This document shows positions 23,641 to 35,845 of a DNA stretch of 64,000 nucleotides, piece by piece. The position numbers were made by a program, and so were the translations under genes. Below the pieces are notes generated by a model. That model saw only the letters and a program-made list of their open reading frames with translations, searched no databases and was not told the origin of the DNA. This DNA comes from Gnetum montanum (taxonomy: Eukaryota; Streptophyta; Gnetopsida; Gnetales; Gnetaceae). The stretch lies in contig MNCI01033474.1 in assembly GCA_015680685.1 (NCBI GenBank), positions 1 to 64,000 of the forward strand, given 5' to 3'. Positions within the stretch are counted from its first letter, which is position 1, and every line of letters starts with the position of its first letter.

Positions 23641-24282
23641 CTTCTATTTTTTGTTAACAACTACATGCGTGCCACATCTTAATTGCAGAAATGGATTGAT
23701 ACAGTCCTGCCAGAAGCATCAACGTCACATGTGACTGCCTATCACCCCCATGCAAATTGCATGCGACATATGATGTGATACGCATGACTCTGCAATCACA
23801 AAACAGGGCCAGGGCCAATTGCAGGTTATAGAAGATCACAATTACAACATCCGGTGAGAGGCACAAGTTAGTATTTGACACTAAAGTTAAGTAAATAGAA
23901 CCAAAGATGAGTATATTAGGAATATGATGTGATCCACATGTCCTCTAGTGTGATAAAAAAAAAAATTTAGTGATGGTACAAACCAAATTTTATCAACTTA
24001 AATTGGGAATTGTCTTCAAAACTGTAGAAATGAAGAATGCAATCAATATTTTACTTGGTTGCAATAAGGTTCTTTCATTGTTTTATGTTCATATAGAAAA
24101 AAATGAACAATATGCAATGCATAAATGCCCTAACTATTTAACATTAATTACCTCAAACCAAAATGTTCTATACAAAAATGAGGCACCATACGAAACATGT
24201 CTAGTAATCAAGCAAGAGCTTATCGATTCTCACAAACACAATAACAATGTAGATGGTAAACAAAATATCAAAATAATAGTCA

Positions 24283-27200
24283 CCAATGACTATTCGACAT
24301 CCTCGATGTAGGTATCCTCCTCCATTGCTTCTACAATTGCTATGTCCATGAAATCTACCTCATTAACTATGTCATCAATCGACATAGCAAGGTTATCTCC
24401 CATCTAAGTTGTATCTGATGGGACTAACTCTACTATGGGCTCCAGTGTGGCCATGGCCATCATCTTTGGATCAAGAATGTCATCCACCAACTTCTCTAAA
24501 CTATTGTCTTTGTGCATTGCCCTAAATTGCTGAAATGTATAACTGGCTATGGTTTCATAGTTGATGGCAAGATGGATCTATCTTCTCTCCACACGACCAA
24601 AACATTGATGCATCTAACTCAAATGCATCAATCCTCATAGCAAGACCATCTAAGCCTGTGTTCATCCTAGCCTCCATTACCTCCAAGTATTGAAAAATAA
24701 TAGTCCCATCTTCAAACTATTACTACTGCAATGGCTGAACACAGATAGCATGGGCTTAATCACCCTCACCATAGAACTCGTGCCATACTACCTTGTCACC
24801 ATCCTCTAGCACATGAGGATCAGAGAACCATACCAAATCATTGAAACAAGTCTTACAAACCTATTGAGTATAGAATGCACAACCCAAATGAGGCAACTGG
24901 TCCTCACTGAACATCTACACCGTCTTCACATCATGATCAAGTGCTAGAATCTATTAATGCCTAAAAAGGACTAATGCAATTGATGGAAATGGAATCATCA
25001 CTGCATCCTTGGTAAGGACTTCAATCCTTCTCATCAAAATGTATGGGTATATGGGTAGTTGAGAGAATAGTCTTCCTCCAAATCCAATAGGATCATCAAT
25101 GCAAAGGATATAACATGCGTGTGATGAGTCACAACAAGGACGTTAGTGTGAATAGCCCTTAGAAGAACTCTCTATTCAAGGAAGAAGTTCTTGTAAGGCC
25201 AACTTGTCTCGTCTGAATCCACCTCTAGAACCATGAAAAGAAACTATGTGTTTTTTATCTATGGTTGCAGTAGTGAAAAATTCCCTGCATGTCCCAATGG
25301 CCATGTCAAGTGTGTCCGCTAGGATGCCCTCTATCAGTGGATACCTAGAACCACCAATGTGGATGCCCACTAACGATCTTGCACCATGGATATGTGAGAT
25401 GTAGAAGCGACATGCCTCAACCTCGTAACATTTGGGCCCACCACCCATGATGAAGTGAAGGTGATGCTCGATGAGCTTGGCATGCATCTCTAGCCACACT
25501 AGCAATAGTACTGAACTAAAGTCCCTATGACTTTGTATCAAGGCTTTTCTGAACTACGTCTCCTGACACTAATGTTCCTCATATGCTTGTTGCTCATGGA
25601 TGTGATGAATCTCCTCATTCTCTCTTTGAGCATCTTATGCAATAGCCTAGGAGTGTACCTACTATCGCTACTAAATATGTCTGCTACCTTCTTGGGCTTG
25701 TAGTCTGCTAGACTTTCTTCAATTCGTTGGTTATGTACTTCCTCTCTACGAAGACAAAATGCAAAGCATTAAAAATAAAAATAATTAAAAATCATCTAAA
25801 TAACAAGTGTATATATAAGTTGTCATCTTAGTGATTGCCATATGTTTAATGTACAAAATAAATAATTGTAACTGAAAAAATGCATAACTTTGCCTACGCT
25901 CAAACAGAGCTTTCCACAACATACTAGCTACTTCCCATTCCTCTAGTTAAATGTGACCTAACTTAACAGTATCTTTACTGTACAAAACAATTTTTATGCA
26001 TAATCATTTATATTGAACATTAAGTGACCTCTTTACAACCACTTAACATATATGTCTAACATATATATTTCTTCAATGTATTTAGCAACACATGCCATTT
26101 TTAATTACTCCTACTTAATGAATTATTAGTCTTCGAACAACTTCAACTAGAACAACCCAAGTCCACATTGAATGATAAGGTAATTATTTGCTTTGCATAT
26201 TAGTTTTGAAGGAAATTGCATATTGCAACCATAAGAAATTTTTGGAGTAGATGATGAAGATTTTTACAACTCATTACAAATCACTCGAAAAGTGGCACTA
26301 AAAAAACATAGATGAGCTTGCAAATCTAGAGTGATAATTCTCTTACACCTACTACACCCCTAGCCATTTTTATAAGAAAAAATGTATTATGCATAATTTG
26401 ACATTGTAGTCATGCATGTTGCTGATTTTGCAAGTTATTGAATAGCTCTCATGCTCCTAGTTCTTTTTTTTTTCTATGATTGTTCATGATAACTAGAAAG
26501 ATAAGCAAAAACCCTATCCTTTAAGAGAAAAAATGATATTACCTCCAAACATTCTCTTGAATTATTACATCTTGATTTAGTAGGATGTGCTAAGACATGT
26601 AACATAGAAGGCAAAAGATATTTCTCTATTATTGTTAATTCTTACTCAAGGTTCATTTGGGTAATCCTACTTGCCTGCAAGGATGAAACCTTTCGTTACT
26701 TTAAGAAACTTTATTGCAAGATTCAAATAGAAAGGGGTAATTTATCAAGAAGATTAGAACTAATCATGGAGGTAAATTTAACATTCTCAGTTTTGTTAAG
26801 TGTTGTGATAATGAAGGGATTATGCATTAATTGTTAGTTCTTGAATATAAGTAATTTAATCAATCATCTAAGCATATGAAAGTTGTGTCATAATGACTGA
26901 ACTATCCATGATCATTTTTTCATAAAGTGAGAAATAAGCCTTGTATTTCCATCATATTAAGAGAAAGAGAAATCTAACGTGGAAGTTGAAATGCTGAGAT
27001 GGGCTTCACCAAAGTATGACAGCAAGTCAAGGATGGGTTGGATGAAATACTAGGCTCAGCATTATGCAGATTGGTAACTCATGAAACAAGATGATTGTAA
27101 CTCCTAGGACCAAACAACAAGTTACTGTAATTATTTGAGACAATAAAAATCATGAAAATGAAGAGGATCAGATTTACTTGCCATATCACCGATTTTGTAC

Positions 27201-27653
27201 GGTAGTGTTTTTGCCTTTTTTTTTTCCTGTGTGGATGATTTAATGGACCCCCAATCATCTGAGGTTAAGAAGAATTGGGGATTGGATATGGTAAGAATAA
27301 AATCATTGACATTAAACTGACTCTACAAATTCTACCCTACAACCACGATATTCTGAAAAAAACTGAAATTGAAACAAATCTGAACAGCACTTTAAATTCA
27401 AATTTGAAATGCCAGGAGACATGCATATGCAAAATCAAGCAAAGAACTTGAAGAACATGGGTAGACTTTTGGACCTCTTTAAAAAATTTTCATCGCATCG
27501 AGTTGCAGAAAACCCTAGAATGCTCACTTCAAAACAACAATTCATGAAATGGGCCAACATGAACTCACCTGGTTCGTCATTGATGTTTGCTCTCTGGATT
27601 CCTACAATGATGTCTCTCCCGATTACATGATTGGGTACAAAAACTTGTAGCAA
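24283..27653 (-). pseudogene. Intron-containing gene-like copy A (accessory-type protein)
   Basis: Minus-strand unit of about 3.37 kb. A likely first exon starts with ATG at 27653 (MLQVFVPNHVIGRDIIVGIQ) and ends at donor ACCAG|GTGAGT (GTGAGT on complement 27563-27568), the same alignment position as in copy B. The intron is AT-rich, and an acceptor lies near 25745 (TTCGTAG|AG). The main exon has EVHNQRIEESLADYKPKK, then MHAKLIEHHLHFIMGGG, KCYEVEACRFYISHIHG, RYPLIEGILADTLDMAIG and FHGSRGGFRRDKLA. The C-terminal half (25170 to 24290) is broken by stops. I do not recognise the family beyond a loose resemblance to the plant transposon-type ORFs elsewhere in this window. Conserved splice sites suggest a real spliced gene ancestor. 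Confidence 0.5.
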
Positions 27654-27771
27654 AATGATGCGCTCTACACAATCCTATAGGCAGCCAACATCAAAAGCTT
27701 CTCTCCATCATGCAACCCATGCATTCAACTAATGCATATTTGAATGTGAGAAATATGGGTGGGGGGGGGGG

Positions 27772-28624
27772 NNNNNNNNNNNNNNNNNNNNNNNNNNNNN
27801 NNNNNNNNNNNNNNNNNNNNNNNNNNNNNNNNNNNNNNNNNNNNNNNNNNNNNNNNNNNNNNNNNNNNNNNNNNNNNNNNNNNNNNNNNNNNNNNNNNNN
27901 NNNNNNNNNNNNNNNNNNNNNNNNNNNNNNNNNNNNNNNNNNNNNNNNNNNNNNNNNNNNNNNNNNNNNNNNNNNNNNNNNNNNNNNNNNNNNNNNNNNN
28001 NNNNNNNNNNNNNNNNNNNNNNNNNNNNNNNNNNNNNNNNNNNNNNNNNNNNNNNNNNNNNNNNNNNNNNNNNNNNNNNNNNNNNNNNNNNNNNNNNNNN
28101 NNNNNNNNNNNNNNNNNNNNNNNNNNNNNNNNNNNNNNNNNNNNNNNNNNNNNNNNNNNNNNNNNNNNNNNNNNNNNNNNNNNNNNNNNNNNNNNNNNNN
28201 NNNNNNNNNNNNNNNNNNNNNNNNNNNNNNNNNNNNNNNNNNNNNNNNNNNNNNNNNNNNNNNNNNNNNNNNNNNNNNNNNNNNNNNNNNNNNNNNNNNN
28301 NNNNNNNNNNNNNNNNNNNNNNNNNNNNNNNNNNNNNNNNNNNNNNNNNNNNNNNNNNNNNNNNNNNNNNNNNNNNNNNNNNNNNNNNNNNNNNNNNNNN
28401 NNNNNNNNNNNNNNNNNNNNNNNNNNNNNNNNNNNNNNNNNNNNNNNNNNNNNNNNNNNNNNNNNNNNNNNNNNNNNNNNNNNNNNNNNNNNNNNNNNNN
28501 NNNNNNNNNNNNNNNNNNNNNNNNNNNNNNNNNNNNNNNNNNNNNNNNNNNNNNNNNNNNNNNNNNNNNNNNNNNNNNNNNNNNNNNNNNNNNNNNNNNN
28601 NNNNNNNNNNNNNNNNNNNNNNNN
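27772..28624. other. Assembly gap (853 N)
   Basis: Unknown bases only. The left edge is a G run (GTGGGGGGGGGGG, about 27759-27771), a likely assembly artefact or sequencing stop. Open frames crossing this interval are meaningless. Confidence 1.
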
Positions 28625-29125
28625 GGAGGGTTTCCATTGTAAATGGCCTTTAAGATGACTCCAACATCTCCAGATTTGTTTGAACAAAAAGGAACCTATG
28701 ATCTTATGTGACCCTCCACTAATGATCCAATTACTCCAATGAGTTTGTTCCCATCTTTGGTGAATACCAGGAGAAGATATGTTATGTCTAAAAAGGATCT
28801 TCCAAGCTTCATCTCCTTCCATACAACGGATGATCCACTTGGAGGCCAATAGAATACTTTGGTGTTCAATAGAGGTGAGGCCTAAACCTCCATGTTCCTT
28901 GCTCAAGGTGCAAATATCCCAAGCCACTCGATGAAAGGCTTTATGAGTGTCCTTATCCCCCCATAAAAAATTCCTAAGAATTTTGTTGAGGTTCTGAAAC
29001 GAAGACTTGGAAGGAGCCATAAAGGAGGAATAGTAAACATGAGTTGAACTCAGAATGTGATTCACCACAATAAATCTACCTGCAAGAGATAAGGGTTTAG
29101 AGGCCCATTTCAAGGCTTTATGTGA
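28625..29125 (-). pseudogene. Plant L1-type LINE reverse transcriptase tail
   Basis: The minus-strand frame (29113 down to 28625) shows the region after the RT catalytic core of plant L1-like LINEs: SHKALKWASKPLSLAGRF, then YYSSFMAPSKS, ILRNFLWGDKD, VAWDICTLSKEHGGLGLTSI and LASKWIIRCMEGDEAWK. The LSLAGR, NFLWG and GGLG blocks are diagnostic of this part of the protein, just before the zf-RVT domain. The N-terminal endonuclease and RT core are missing upstream of 29125. The C-terminus is lost in the gap. It has no stop within the visible part. Confidence 0.88.
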
Positions 29126-29660
29126 GAATTATAAGTTCTGGTTGTAACATTGGCAATATATCATATTCTATAAATTAAAAATACGAATTGATACATTGTT
29201 ACAATTAACAATAGTAAAGTAGATATTGAAATTAAGGTCATTAGATCTAGAATGTATCTATACCTTCCCTAAGTAGTTTTCTACAACATTTGGAGTAGAC
29301 AACATGTGTTGTCGATTTCTTGTAGGGCTATCCCAACTTGACAATCTTTTGTTACTTACCAAACCATTTTCATTCACTGAAAACAAAAACTTGAATTGAA
29401 TCTCCTCAACATATTTTCCAAGCTCTATAACACTCTCTTTATTTGTGAGCATATTCTTGGCAAAATTTTTTAATGCCTTTTTCAATTTGCTATTTTCTCT
29501 ATCCAACTTGCATTTACATTGTCCTCAAATGCTTCAATTTGCTCATCTAATTTCTAAATGTCCTTTTGGTTGTGCTCATCGGGAGATACAATACTGCTCT
29601 ATACCACATTGCTATTTGCTTTACTAGTGGTTGATCCAAATGCCTAGGTGTCATCCCTAA
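29126..29660 (-). other. Unrecognised minus-strand open frame region
   Basis: An 82-codon frame (29506-29258) is charged and helix-prone at its start (ENSKLKKALKNFAKNML) but matches nothing I know. It may be the 3' part of the transposase-like remnant that lies upstream of it on the same strand. Confidence 0.3.
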
Positions 29661-30195
29661 CTATGATGCTTCTTCACAGCTTGGAAATTCATGAGGCATA
29701 AATGAATTTAGCTTAATAGGGGTTCTTGAATCAAAAAACTCATCTTTAAAGAAGAACTTATACGCACTACTATGTACCTTAACTAATATCAAAAATTTCA
29801 TTGAATTCTTGTAAAAATGACCAAGGTTGGACCATCTATGATTACAAGAAATACTGAAGGAAAACACCTTGGACACCTTGTATCAAGTATCCCATTTCAT
29901 AGAATTTTGACTACACACAAGATATTCATCTTCTTTCTCCAATGCCTAAAAGCAATAATCATCACAGATATCAAATGTCCTTTCCCATGACTTCTTATTG
30001 ATTTATCTATCCTTTCTATTTATTAGATATATTACAACTTTAAGTCTTGCATTGTTCCAATAATATAACTATACCTTTGTCAAACTCCATAGAAGCTAAT
30101 CAATGTGATGGTATTTCCTATTTCAGATATCTCTCCAGAATTTTCCCTTTAAACATCCATGATAGGACTCCATAGCATTATGTGTGTTGTTGAGC
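29661..30195 (-). pseudogene. Possible MULE/SWIM-type transposase remnant
   Basis: Reading the minus strand from about 30190, a block NAMESYHGCLKGKFW appears. It resembles the N-N-x-x-E-S-x-H-x-x-L-K motif at the end of plant MULE/FAR1-related transposases. About 90 codons later (after stops), EDEYLVCSQNSMKW and FSISCNHRWSNLGHFYK follow. Their spacing recalls a SWIM zinc finger (C-x-C ... C-x-H), but with the second Cys and the Cys-x-His pair altered. Stops interrupt the frame. This is pattern-based and uncertain; the element ends are not visible. Confidence 0.4.
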
Positions 30196-30199
30196 ATGA

Positions 30200-30839
30200 G
30201 GAATATCACAATAGCATTTTTTTTATGCTTTTTGTTCAATGGAAACATTATTATCTTAGAGGTTATTTTGATTTGAATTTTGTTAAATTTTTAGTTAAAT
30301 GTTTTCTATGGCTTCTTATGGTTTCTTATGGTTATTTGATTATGTGGCTATGTACAAGGCATTTCTCAAACCTATCCTGATTATCGTTGAGTTAGTGGAA
30401 ATTTTATGTTGTACAAGGACAGCTACACAAAAGAGCTTGAACCTCGATATGAACCTTGACAACTGCACCCCAATATGATTTAGACCTGGCACCAAAGAAT
30501 TTGTGATTTCCCTACTCCACAATTATAGTGTGATTATGCAATGACACTTGGCTATAGATGTTGTAGCTATAATTAGAGAGACTCTCATGGCAAGGTCCTT
30601 TAACTATATCTTGAAGTTCATGGTTGAAGAGAAATGGAGTGGAATAATACTTTGTATTCTATGGGAGTACAAAGATTATCATCAATCTGGGAGATGCTAG
30701 AGTATTCACAATGTAATGCCAACAACACCTTGATGCTAGCCCACTGCATAAATACTCTATTCCAGAATCCTATAGGAATTTTCTACCTACTAGAAGGGTA
30801 AGCTTGGTTTTAAATTAATGTGCTTTATCTATCTTTGGT
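30200..30839. other. No supported gene
   Basis: AT-rich sequence with some plus-strand coding-like pieces (for example RSFNYILKFMVEEKWSGIIL around 30590-30650) that may be upstream exons of the following gene-like region. I cannot connect them. Confidence 0.3.
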
Positions 30840-32938
30840 TTGAGTGTTATTTGTTCTAATGATTTTCTACTTTGATTTTCCAAGTATAGGGTACACCATG
30901 GAGGATTGGTAAGAAATGACCAAACATTGTCTTTCGCCCATATAGCTTTGAAGAAGTTTAGAAAAGGTAAGATCATTAGAGTGCAGGTGCTTGACCAACT
31001 TGGCAATGAGTTTGGGAGGTACCTTATGCATTGCTCTTGTGTATACCAAACATGTGTACTAATTGTGCACACATATGGTGGGCTTGCTAAGATCTAGGAG
31101 CACATATGCTAGTTCAGCCTAAGGTTCCAGCTTTGCCTAACCCTAGTTAGTGAAATTTGTTAAAGTATTATTAATGTTTTTAGTATTTTTAGTTTTTTAT
31201 GCTTTTATGATTTTATGGTTTTATGAGGCTAATAGATCAACTATTTTGTGCTACAAATTTTGTGCCTGAGTCTGTAGTCACCATGACCATTTTAGGGCAT
31301 GCTGAGGAGAAGATTCAACTCAAGTGAGGTGATGTAGATCTCTCATAGGAATGGTTGGTATATAAGGCTCTTGCAGATGTTCAACAGAGGCTCAGTGATT
31401 CAAGTTTCTTTAAACTATTCTTGTTGCCTATTCCATCAATTTTACTTGCTAAGATGTTGAATGTGATTGACTCTTTTGATGAGGGGATCACCAAATTCAT
31501 CACTTGCATTCATGGTCTTCTTATGCTTTTGAACGTTAATAAGTATACATTTGGCAATCTCTTTGGCATACCTTCTAGTGCTTTCAAGGTTACCATGAAA
31601 GCAGGGAAGGATGCAAGACATAGAAAGAAATGGAGGTTTGGCTTAACTCTCCTTTTGGTGCTATGTTGTCTTTTAGCAAGTATGAAGTTTAGAAAGCAAA
31701 TGAGACTTATCCTCTTTTCCTTTCTGGAGCCTTTCCTATGTTACTATCACAAAAGAAAACCATAGGGATTCAAAAAGCTTGGATAATGAAAAAGATTTTA
31801 GTTGATGAAACTAGGTTTGATTGGGCTACCTTTTTTTTTCACTGGGTTATGGGATGAAATCCAAAAACTTTGTAATAATCTTGACTCCATATGTCATGCA
31901 CATTTTACATTCTTCAGTGCACACCTTAGAAGGTTCACATAGTTCTTGATGCTTAGGAATAATGGAAAGTGGGTATCACAAGATGCTTTCCAACTTTCCA
32001 AGCCTTAGGCTAAACACATCATTTAGGCAATGCATGTCCAAGACCCACTTGTAGAGGATGCTAGAGAGTCCTTGTATGTTACCACTAAGAATTTTAGTGG
32101 TGTACGTGGTTGTTGCCCTAAAAGCATGTAGATGGAGCTTCGGGCTATGCATGGTAATGCAAAGAGAGCAAAAAGGGTATGCACAAAAGTAGATGGCAAT
32201 GCCAAGGAAAAGATGAAGATGCCTCAAGTTAAAAAAATCATTATTGTTATTAAACACCCATAATGTAAGAAGTTGGTCATCAAGCTTAACTAGGTCAATG
32301 ATTCTATTGGAGATATGTATATATTTTCATATTTTCAATTTTATTATTATTTTCTTGTTATGTTTTTTAGTGTTATTTTTGCTGTTAAAACATGTTTACT
32401 AATTTGTTTCATATTTGTTGGATTTAGTTTGTTGTAGGAAAGAGATAGGAGCTGGATACTGAAACTGTTGTGAAGGAGGAGCAACAATATAAGGAAGAAG
32501 AGAAAAGTACATCCAAGGAAGCTCTAAATGTTTTAGATTTGATCTTTGATGATTTGTCTTATGAAGGCAATCCTTCAATTGATGTGCCTCATGATCTTCC
32601 TAGTAAATTTTGATGTCGTTTATATATTTTTTAAGTTCTATATGCTTTTGTTATAAAGCGTATTGATTGTTATGGTTATTACAGTGCATGAGCCTCCTCT
32701 TGAATCATCAACATCTACATTTCATTCTAAGCCTTGGGTGAAGATCCTAGACAAGATGGAGTTCATGAAAGGAATGGTAGATGACATGGTGAATAGATTG
32801 CAAGAGATAGTCCCTAATGTTGGTAAGAGAAGTTAATTGTTTGTATTCTACATTTTTGTTTTTATGTTTTTATATGTTTTCACATTTTATGGCTACATGG
32901 TCTTAGCAGTTTTAAAATGTTGTTTTTTGTTTTTGTTA

Positions 32939-32969
<31 letters not shown>

Positions 32970-33984
32970 TATTTTATGTGTTTTTTAGCTATGACAGTGT
33001 CCAAGGTTAGTGGGATCTTATGCAAGACATGGAATTTGATGAGCTCCCTAAGCTACAATCCAATGTGGAAAACATTCCATGGAGGTTGTATGAAGAGGCC
33101 ACCAAGTATGCTATATCATGTGCAAAGACATCTTAGAAGTCCTAATGCTCCAATGAGTCTATATGGAAGTGGTTTATGGCTTTGGAAAAGTAGGTCAAGG
33201 AGATATCAAATGAAATAAGGAGCCTTAGGGATCAAAAGAAATTTATAAAGGTCCATGTGGCCAATAGATACTCTCTGTGCACTAAGGAGATCGAGTGGTC
33301 ATGATACTGGAACACCATCTAGAGTAAAGTTACTATAGCCAAGAGTAACATGGAGAAGGACATGTAGATGGAGTTTCTAGTTCATAAGACCAGAGATTGG
33401 AGAGATTATTATGCTTGGGTATTATAATGGGAAAAGAAACAAAAGGCCCACAAGAAGCAATACAAGGCAAAAAAGGAGAGTTACTTGAAATTATGACATG
33501 AGGAGGCAATGGAGTGATGAAAACATGAACTACTTGTGCAAAGGATAGGTGTAGAGGACATCGTTAGGTTGTTTGCAAAATCAATGATGACCATTGATTC
33601 TTCCACTCCTCATATCACTACTGCATTTTTGAAAACTACCATAACTAACCATTCTTGAGCTCCACCTAAGTCGATGGATATTGAGAGGAGAAAGATCTTG
33701 GAGGGCATGGATCTAGGAGAGATTGACTGGGCTAATATGTGCAGAATACATTCTTCACATGTTGGAGATTGGCCTCCAAAAATTTGCTCTTGAATCCCCT
33801 AAGGTTGGCGAGAACATGTTTTAAGTTTTTATGTTATAATTTTTTTTTGCTTTATGATTGTATTCCTTGATCATTACAGTTACTAATCATATGCATGTTT
33901 TGTTGTCCACAAGCTCCAAGTGATGATGATGGTGACATTAGTAATGACATTGATGATGATCGTCCTCCTCCTCCTATGGCTTAG
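30840..33984 (+). pseudogene. Multi-exon plant gene-like pseudogene with acidic, Pro-ending tail
   Basis: Coding-like blocks alternate with T-rich, intron-like stretches. Candidate exons: about 30890-31095 (GRYLMHCSCVYQ); about 31260-31765 (EWLVYKALADVQQRL, FFKLFLLPIPSILL, IDSFDEGITKFITCIHG); about 32455-32602 (EEEKSTSKEALNVLDLIFDD) ending at CTA|GTAAAT; 32685-32821 (acceptor TTACAG, KPWVKILDKMEFMKGMVDDM, donor TTG|GTAAGA); about 32989-33790 (acceptor TTTTAG, then long helix-prone sequence such as EISNEIRSLRDQKKFIKVH); and a last exon after CCACAAG (about 33913) encoding SDDDGD, NDIDDD and PPPPMA with stop TAG at 33982-33984. Internal stops make it a pseudogene. The N-terminal pattern (kL.LLPIP...iDsFd...i..iHG) resembles the other accessory ORFs in the window. 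Function unknown. Confidence 0.45.
32938..32970. repeat. ATT trinucleotide microsatellite
   Basis: About ten uninterrupted TTA/ATT units inside an intron-like, T-rich stretch. Confidence 0.95.
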
Positions 33985-34499
33985 TCTTGGTTACTGTTGG
34001 ATATGTCATGCTTTGTTGTTTTTGTTATGATGTTATAGTTGTTTTTATTTGGCTACCATAGCCTTAGAGACTATGCATTATTATTATTTTTATTGTCATT
34101 TGTTGCACAGTGCAACTATGACTATTGGACATGGACATTATATTTTTTATATTATTTGTCATACAGTGTGACCATGACTACTATTTTGATTTTAAATTTT
34201 TTTGGTCTTTATGTTCTATAGTTTTTATTTTGTTTTATGTTTTCTATTTTTATGTTGTTTTTGTAATTTTTCATAAATGTAAGAAATAAATGTACATTGT
34301 AACTTGATGCAAAAATGTAAAGTAGGGCAATGCAGAAAATTGGCAAACATGATGTAACAAGGCAAAAACTATAGGACAAAAATGTAAATGTGGAAATAAA
34401 AAATGAAAATAAGGCTACTAGTTAAATGGCCATATAATATGTGCAAATATATAAAAATTGGCAATGTACTCAATCACACAACTATTTTCTAATCTTTGA

Positions 34500-35843
34500 G
34501 AGATTAGGAAATGTATAAGATCTCTATTGCATAATCTTATACTTTCTATTTCCTTTAGTCACAATGTTAAATTGGAGCTTCTCCCATGTTTCATTTATGA
34601 CCCTTATGTTGTTGTTCTTGGCTCAGTTGATGTCATTATGATTCTTAGCTACATTTTTGGTTGTAGAAGTTTCTTCTTAAAACTCCACCTCAGATTCTTG
34701 CTCTATGTTAACAATGTTGATGAACAAGGAGATTGCATCACCTCTGTGGATTATAATTCCACCTGCCTTGTAAAGTAGGTGAGTCTCTTGATGGATTAGA
34801 GAAGAGATTGCCCATAATATGGCCAACCAAGGTTTCCCTAAGATTAGGTTGAAACCTAGTGTCTCTTCCACCAATAAGAAATTGATGCTTGTGGGGAATT
34901 GTTCCCCAACCACAAAGTCTAGCTAAAGGGGTCCTTTCACCATCATGTGTGATCCATTAAAGGACCTAAGGATAGAGGTGGAGGTGTTTTGGATGTGCTC
35001 TACCAAGCCTAAATGCTCTACGATAGGAAAGGATATAATGCTTGTTGCTAATCCATCATCAACATGCACCTAGTGTACTTTGTATTGGCCAACCCTTATC
35101 ATTATAACGAGAGGGACTCTCGACACTTCACCACTTTATGAGTTGGTCTTCACTTCACTATCACAAAATATTAAGATAACTAATGTCATTTCTTCCCTAG
35201 GTGAAGGTGGTACCATCATTACATGGATGGACTGCTTGTTGGTATGAATATCTTCACTCATGGGAATAGAAGTCAACATCTTAACTAGAGCTTACAGTGA
35301 GTAGGGGAGGTCACAAACAAGTCGTATATGCTTAAAGAGATGTTTTTCTATTTTAAAGAGAGCTTAACCTACTCCATGGCAACGAGGAAGTCTTTATCAT
35401 TATTGGTTGTCTTATCAACTTTGTTACTTTTGACCTCATCCATTCTACCTAGGACCTTAACCTCATGTTTTAGCATTTGTTTTTTTTGGTTCCTTTACTT
35501 TCTCTTATTTTGGGTTTTCCTCCCTAGGTTTGCTTATAGAGGCAATTTGAAGATTAGTGTCCATGGGTATGACCAAAATTAGAGTAGGCTTCAATGGGCC
35601 TGCTTCCATCCATACCTTTGGTGGATGAATGTCCTTAGCATTAGGCTTAGGCACTAGTTTCTTGTGTTGCCTTGGTGGTGATTTCTTGTTATTTAGTTGG
35701 GAAGAGTCTAAGGCATTGGCCATTACAAAATGGCGTTGGTCAACTTAGGCTACGGTTTTATTAGTAGTGGGAGGTGGCACTCTAATGACAAATGGTTTTT
35801 TGGGAGGCATAGGTGGTGGTATCCTTATAACAAAAGGAGTCCT
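34500..35843 (-). pseudogene. Element B gag C-terminus and retropepsin, duplicated copy
   Basis: Minus-strand reading from 35723 gives the gag/protease linker (ALDSSQLNNKKSPP, KKLVPKPNAKD). Near 35290-35000 comes the protease: GEVSRVPLVIMIRVG, then a V-D-D-G box in place of the usual D-S/T-G. Near 34913 there is EQFPTSINFLLVEE and LILGKPWLA, the C-terminal L-G-R-P-W-L equivalent. After that the sequence turns into non-coding AT-rich DNA and no RT follows. Same protein as the parts at 36330-36764 and 55284-58141. Confidence 0.7.
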
Positions 35844-35845
35844 TG

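Larger units (their letters stand above)
22741..23960. other. GC-richer spacer between the two gene-like copies
   Basis: This lies upstream of copy B (minus) and downstream of copy A. It is richer in CG dinucleotides than the rest of the window and contains two sets of tandem repeats, annotated separately. Open frames on both strands (23011-23382 minus, 23528-23734 plus) coincide with repeats and show no known domain. Confidence 0.5.

Noticed and set aside
27710-28658. Long open frames crossing the N run
   Set aside because: They consist almost wholly of unknown bases; only the LINE part at 28625-29125 has real sequence.
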